Assembly (NCBI GenBank): GCA_946887085.1
Contig: CAMPKG010000158.1
Coordinates: 1-7,771, forward strand
Reading direction: 5' to 3'
DNA: 7,771 bases
Source: an uncultured Sphingobacteriales bacterium
GTDB taxonomy: Bacteria > Bacteroidota > Bacteroidia > Chitinophagales > Chitinophagaceae
Shown here: one piece after another, positions 6,403 through 7,771 of the stretch
Numbering within the stretch: the first letter of the stretch is position 1
How the letters are laid out: each line of letters opens with the position of its first letter
Position numbers and translations under genes: made by a program
Notes under the pieces: generated by a model
What the model was told of the DNA's origin: nothing
The model's input: the letters and a program-made list of their open reading frames with translations, nothing else
Databases searched by the model: none

Positions 6403-7771
6403 AGAACAAAATGCTGCCAAGAAGGAAATAGGTGAAGAATACACCGATCAAAAAATTGAACGTTGCGATTGTGCTGTGCCACCATGTGCGACTTGAATAG
6501 CTATATAATCTTCCTGCTGTTGTAATGCTTATCGCCACTGCAAAACCGGAATACGAAACGGCAATTGCAAGTTTTACTATTCGCCGCATATCGTTAAATG
6601 CTGTCGAAAGGAAAGGAATTGCCAGAAATCCTATTAGCAGGATGCTAAGCACATACACTAGTTTTACCGGGATTCTTTTCGCCATGTGGTTATGGTAGGC
6701 CAAAGCAGTAAAGCAAGTCATAAACAGACCGCTTATAACAAACAGTATCAATGTAGCCATAGAACAATTTACAAACTTGTTCTTTCTTAAACGGCAACTG
6801 ACCCTTCTATATTGCGTTTCTGCCAATGCGTGTTTTGCAACGATATCGGCAACGATCTGTGTGGTATTGTCGGGTACATGGAATTGCACACGGTGATCTG
6901 TCATTGCCCACCACTTTATTTTCTCATGGTGTCTCGCTGAAAGTTCCTCTATGACAGGTACGCCCAGGTCAGCCAAAGCGGCGGCATTGCATTGTTGTTC
7001 ATATTGAGTGTGCATAGGTATCACCATAAGTTTTTTGCCAAGATAAAGTGCTTCAGCCGGTCCTTCGAATCCCGCGCCGCATAGTACACCGGTGCCGGAT
7101 GCCATGCTGTGGATAAATGCCTTATTTTCTATCGGCCGCACCTGTACGTTTTTGTAGGCAAAAGGCTTTTTGTTGTGTTTGGAGAATACCCGCCATTCCG
7201 CGTTGTGTATTTGTGAAAGGTTCTCCACTATTGTTTTATCGCTGTAGGCAGGGAGATACACTGTGTAATGTCCTTCGTCGGTCGGCTGCATATTGCGTAC
7301 GTCCCGGCGGATAACGGGTGTAAAGATGTTTTCATCGTATTGCCTGAAGTGAAAGCCATACGCCGCGGTAACTGGTGCGTAGCGTTTCAGCACGATGTAA
7401 CCCAGCATATCGGTAGCTGCAGGCTGCGGCGCGTTTCTATTTAGTACGGCAGACTGGTGGCTGAGACTGATGCACGGCCGACCTTTTAATTTGCACGCCC
7501 ATGCCGATACAGGTTCAAAATCATTAATGACAAGTTCATAATCTTGTACCGGCAATTTGTTTATATCGCGCATCAGGCGGAGGGGTTTCATTCGCCGCAC
7601 TGTTGCCCAAATATCAACTCCACCGGTTTTACCGAAAATAAAACTTAGACCATAATAGCGGTATTTGACGGGGAACGGCACTTCAACATCAGCCTGTATT
7701 CCACTGATGAGCACGTCTACCTCACCATGCTTTGCCAGTTCGGGATAGATGTCCCGCGCGCGGCTCAGGTG
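6380..7771 (-). CDS. Glycosyltransferase (GT-B, MurG/UDP-GT-like) with a C-terminal four-helix membrane tail; 5' end outside window
   Basis: 463 residues are visible. The frame is open to the window edge and its first residues, HLSRARDIYPELAKHGEVD, continue the typical N-terminal G-x-G-HLSRA loop, so the true start lies just outside; the GTG at 7714 is not the start. Residues 1-328 form a GT-B enzyme that would transfer a sugar from a nucleotide donor, acceptor unknown. Family marks are NDFEPVSAWACKLKG (acceptor-side domain) and CGAGFEGPAEALYLGKK followed by QYEQQCNAAAL (donor-binding domain). After a basic linker (RRVSCRLRKNK), residues about 337-459 hold four hydrophobic helices, beginning SMATLILFVISGLF, LVYVLSILLIGFL, IVKLAIAVSYSGF and ATFNFLIGVFF. 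Such a tail is not usual in this family as I know it and would anchor the enzyme in the inner membrane. The tail looks more AT-rich than the enzyme part. It could also be a separate membrane-protein gene (possible ATG at 6758-6760) joined to the enzyme by a lost stop. The operon continues into the gene at 6357. Confidence 0.85.
   Translation of the reverse strand, partial: HLSRARDIYPELAKHGEVDVLISGIQADVEVPFPVKYRYYGLSFIFGKTGGVDIWATVRRMKPLRLMRDINKLPVQDYELVINDFEPVSAWACKLKGRPCISLSHQSAVLNRNAPQPAATDMLGYIVLKRYAPVTAAYGFHFRQYDENIFTPVIRRDVRNMQPTDEGHYTVYLPAYSDKTIVENLSQIHNAEWRVFSKHNKKPFAYKNVQVRPIENKAFIHSMASGTGVLCGAGFEGPAEALYLGKKLMVIPMHTQYEQQCNAAALADLGVPVIEELSARHHEKIKWWAMTDHRVQFHVPDNTTQIVADIVAKHALAETQYRRVSCRLRKNKFVNCSMATLILFVISGLFMTCFTALAYHNHMAKRIPVKLVYVLSILLIGFLAIPFLSTAFNDMRRIVKLAIAVSYSGFAVAISITTAGRLYSYSSRTWWHSTIATFNFLIGVFFTYFLLGSILFFGFRMID

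Overview
The window reads as chromosomal DNA from a member of the Bacteroidota, most likely the Chitinophagaceae or close relatives. The signs are a LytS-type sensor kinase with a Y_Y_Y domain, an Mrp protein of the form that lacks the CxxC motif, a secreted CarboxypepD_reg-like protein, a glycosyltransferase with the HLSRA / NDFEPVSAWA / CGAGFEGPAEALYLGKK signatures, TAnnTTTG-type promoters and an absence of strong Shine-Dalgarno sequences. This placement comes from recognising families by eye, not from a search.

Layout. Positions 1-541 are the 3' end of a 23S rRNA gene, and 626-738 are a 5S rRNA gene. A strong intrinsic terminator (745-779) closes the rRNA operon, and there is no tRNA after 23S. 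Next come a DinB-family protein (850-1377, +) and, stop codon against stop codon, a secreted protein with a CarboxypepD_reg-like domain (1378-2022, -). A 157-bp divergent promoter region separates that gene from mrp (2180-3274, +), an Fe-S carrier P-loop ATPase with its own terminator (3298-3328). A putative two-gene unit follows: an orphan LytS-type histidine kinase (3404-4876, +) and a secreted protein of unknown function (4953-6020, +). On the opposite strand, a glycosyltransferase cut by the window edge (6380-7771, -) carries an unexpected four-helix membrane tail and is followed by a small acidic cytoplasmic protein (6028-6357, -).

How it fits together. Most of the window is ordinary housekeeping and lineage-specific sequence; I see no mobile element, CRISPR array, phage gene or recognisable defence or biosynthetic cluster. 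The points most worth a second look are: (1) the kinase, whose periplasmic part is a compact helical domain plus Y_Y_Y instead of the usual beta-propeller, with no LytTR regulator beside it and a secreted protein of unknown function directly downstream; (2) the glycosyltransferase with a membrane tail, where an out-of-frame stop sits at about the point where the enzyme would be expected to end; and (3) Mrp without its cluster-binding cysteine pair.
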